From positions 868,001-932,000 of the forward strand of contig CAMZOI010000001.1 of the NCBI GenBank assembly GCA_947331495.1: a stretch of DNA of 64,000 nt, given 5' to 3'. Positions within the stretch are counted from its first letter, which is position 1. Each line of letters starts with the position of its first letter. The notes under the pieces were generated by a model. That model did no database searches, had not been told where the DNA came from, and saw nothing but the letters and a program-made list of their open reading frames with translations. A program made the position numbers and the translations under genes. Shown one piece after another: positions 63,686 to 64,000 of this stretch. Source of the stretch: Erythrobacteraceae bacterium Alg239-R51. Its GTDB lineage: Bacteria; Pseudomonadota; Alphaproteobacteria; Sphingomonadales; Sphingomonadaceae.

Positions 63686-64000
63686 TTATCCTGCCGCTTC
63701 TGCGACCCTCGTGTCTTTCTTCTTCGCCAGCAGGCCCTTCAGATCGAGGCTTCCCAAGAGCGATTTCTTCGCCCCGACGGATTTCTGCTCCTCGCCTTGT
63801 TCCTCGGCTCCTGCGCTGAGCACCCGCGACGCGATCTGCTTGATCGTAGCGGTGGCTTTCGAGCTGCCATTGGCATCGACGAAGGTCTTGCCGAGCTTGG
63901 CGGCATTGGCGGCGGCTTTCTGGTCGAATGGGACCGAGAAATCGATTTTCCGCTCGATCGATGCTTCGAAATCGGCCTTGCTGATCTCCGCCGCACCCGG
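63686..64000 (-). CDS. cpaE: Pilus assembly protein CpaE/TadZ (C-terminal end only)
   Basis: The last 104 residues of a protein whose upstream part is outside the window. The piece PGAAEISKADFEASIERKID and the following SVPFDQKAAANAAKLGKTF resemble the C-terminus of CpaE/TadZ, the MinD-like protein that localises the Tad pilus. The tail is rich in Lys and Glu. The MinD domain itself cannot be seen here, so identification rests on this C-terminal resemblance and on the tadB-tadC context. Confidence 0.72.
   Translation of the reverse strand, partial: PGAAEISKADFEASIERKIDFSVPFDQKAAANAAKLGKTFVDANGSSKATATIKQIASRVLSAGAEEQGEEQKSVGAKKSLLGSLDLKGLLAKKKDTRVAEAAG

Noticed and set aside
1-64000. Prophage, insertion sequence, integron or CRISPR array
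   Set aside because: No transposase, integrase, terminase or regularly spaced repeat was found on either strand.

Overview
The window is a piece of a GC-rich alphaproteobacterial chromosome, most likely order Sphingomonadales and probably family Erythrobacteraceae or a close relative. This rests on protein content: a ChpT phosphotransferase of the CtrA phosphorelay, CpaE/TadB/TadC pilus genes, the TSUP plus TIGR02186-type pair, ATP12 next to a HAD phosphatase and an RluA synthase, and two very large TonB-dependent receptors. There is no sign of phage, insertion sequence, CRISPR array or tRNA. Genes are tightly packed, and many neighbours overlap by 1, 4 or 8 bases (TGATG, ATGA, TTGA or GTGA junctions), so most of the window reads as short co-translated operons.

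Layout. 1-2630: the 5' part of an RluD-type pseudouridine synthase (minus), a stand-alone JAMM protease-like protein, chpT and an AmpD-like amidase. 2646-5422: a three-gene minus operon (hotdog thioesterase, alpha/beta hydrolase, small membrane protein) facing a divergent LysR regulator. 5833-6245: RNase P RNA. 6300-12381: a TspO-like membrane protein, an S46 peptidase, UDP-glucose dehydrogenase with a metallophosphatase, and a TorF-type outer-membrane protein. 12441-17906: NhaA, an NfrB-like glycosyltransferase with a small beta-barrel-like partner, and a TauE/SafE exporter with its TIGR02186 partner. 18004-23626: a HerA-like ATPase, queE and valS.

23722-27289 is a complete Mla-type lipid transport operon (STAS-permease fusion, ATPase, MCE protein, lipoprotein). 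27479-31159 is a six-gene minus operon (crcB, rluA-type, paiB-type, HAD, small membrane protein, ATP12). 31362-36025 holds rpsU, an FKBP isomerase, gatC-gatA-gatB and trmL. 36014-42987 (minus) has a UbiB/ABC1 kinase-like protein, a small hypothetical, a fused M16 peptidase lipoprotein and a penicillin-acylase-type hydrolase. 43089-47270 has a second HerA-like ATPase and clpB.

47350-57903 is the most accessory-looking part: two TonB-dependent receptors around a small secreted protein, then a three-gene minus operon of a 2OG-Fe(II) oxygenase, a TPR protein fused to a second 2OG oxygenase, and a methyltransferase. 58014-61606 is a fatty-acid-type module (thiolase, short-chain dehydrogenase, crotonase) ending in a MarR regulator. 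61632-64000 (minus) is the tail of a Tad pilus operon: the cpaE end, tadB and tadC.

The best candidates for something undescribed are the paired oxygenase/methyltransferase operon beside the receptors, the reduced Nfr-like pair, an overlapping upstream reading frame with a hairpin before rpsU, and a perfect palindrome inside the likely clpB promoter.
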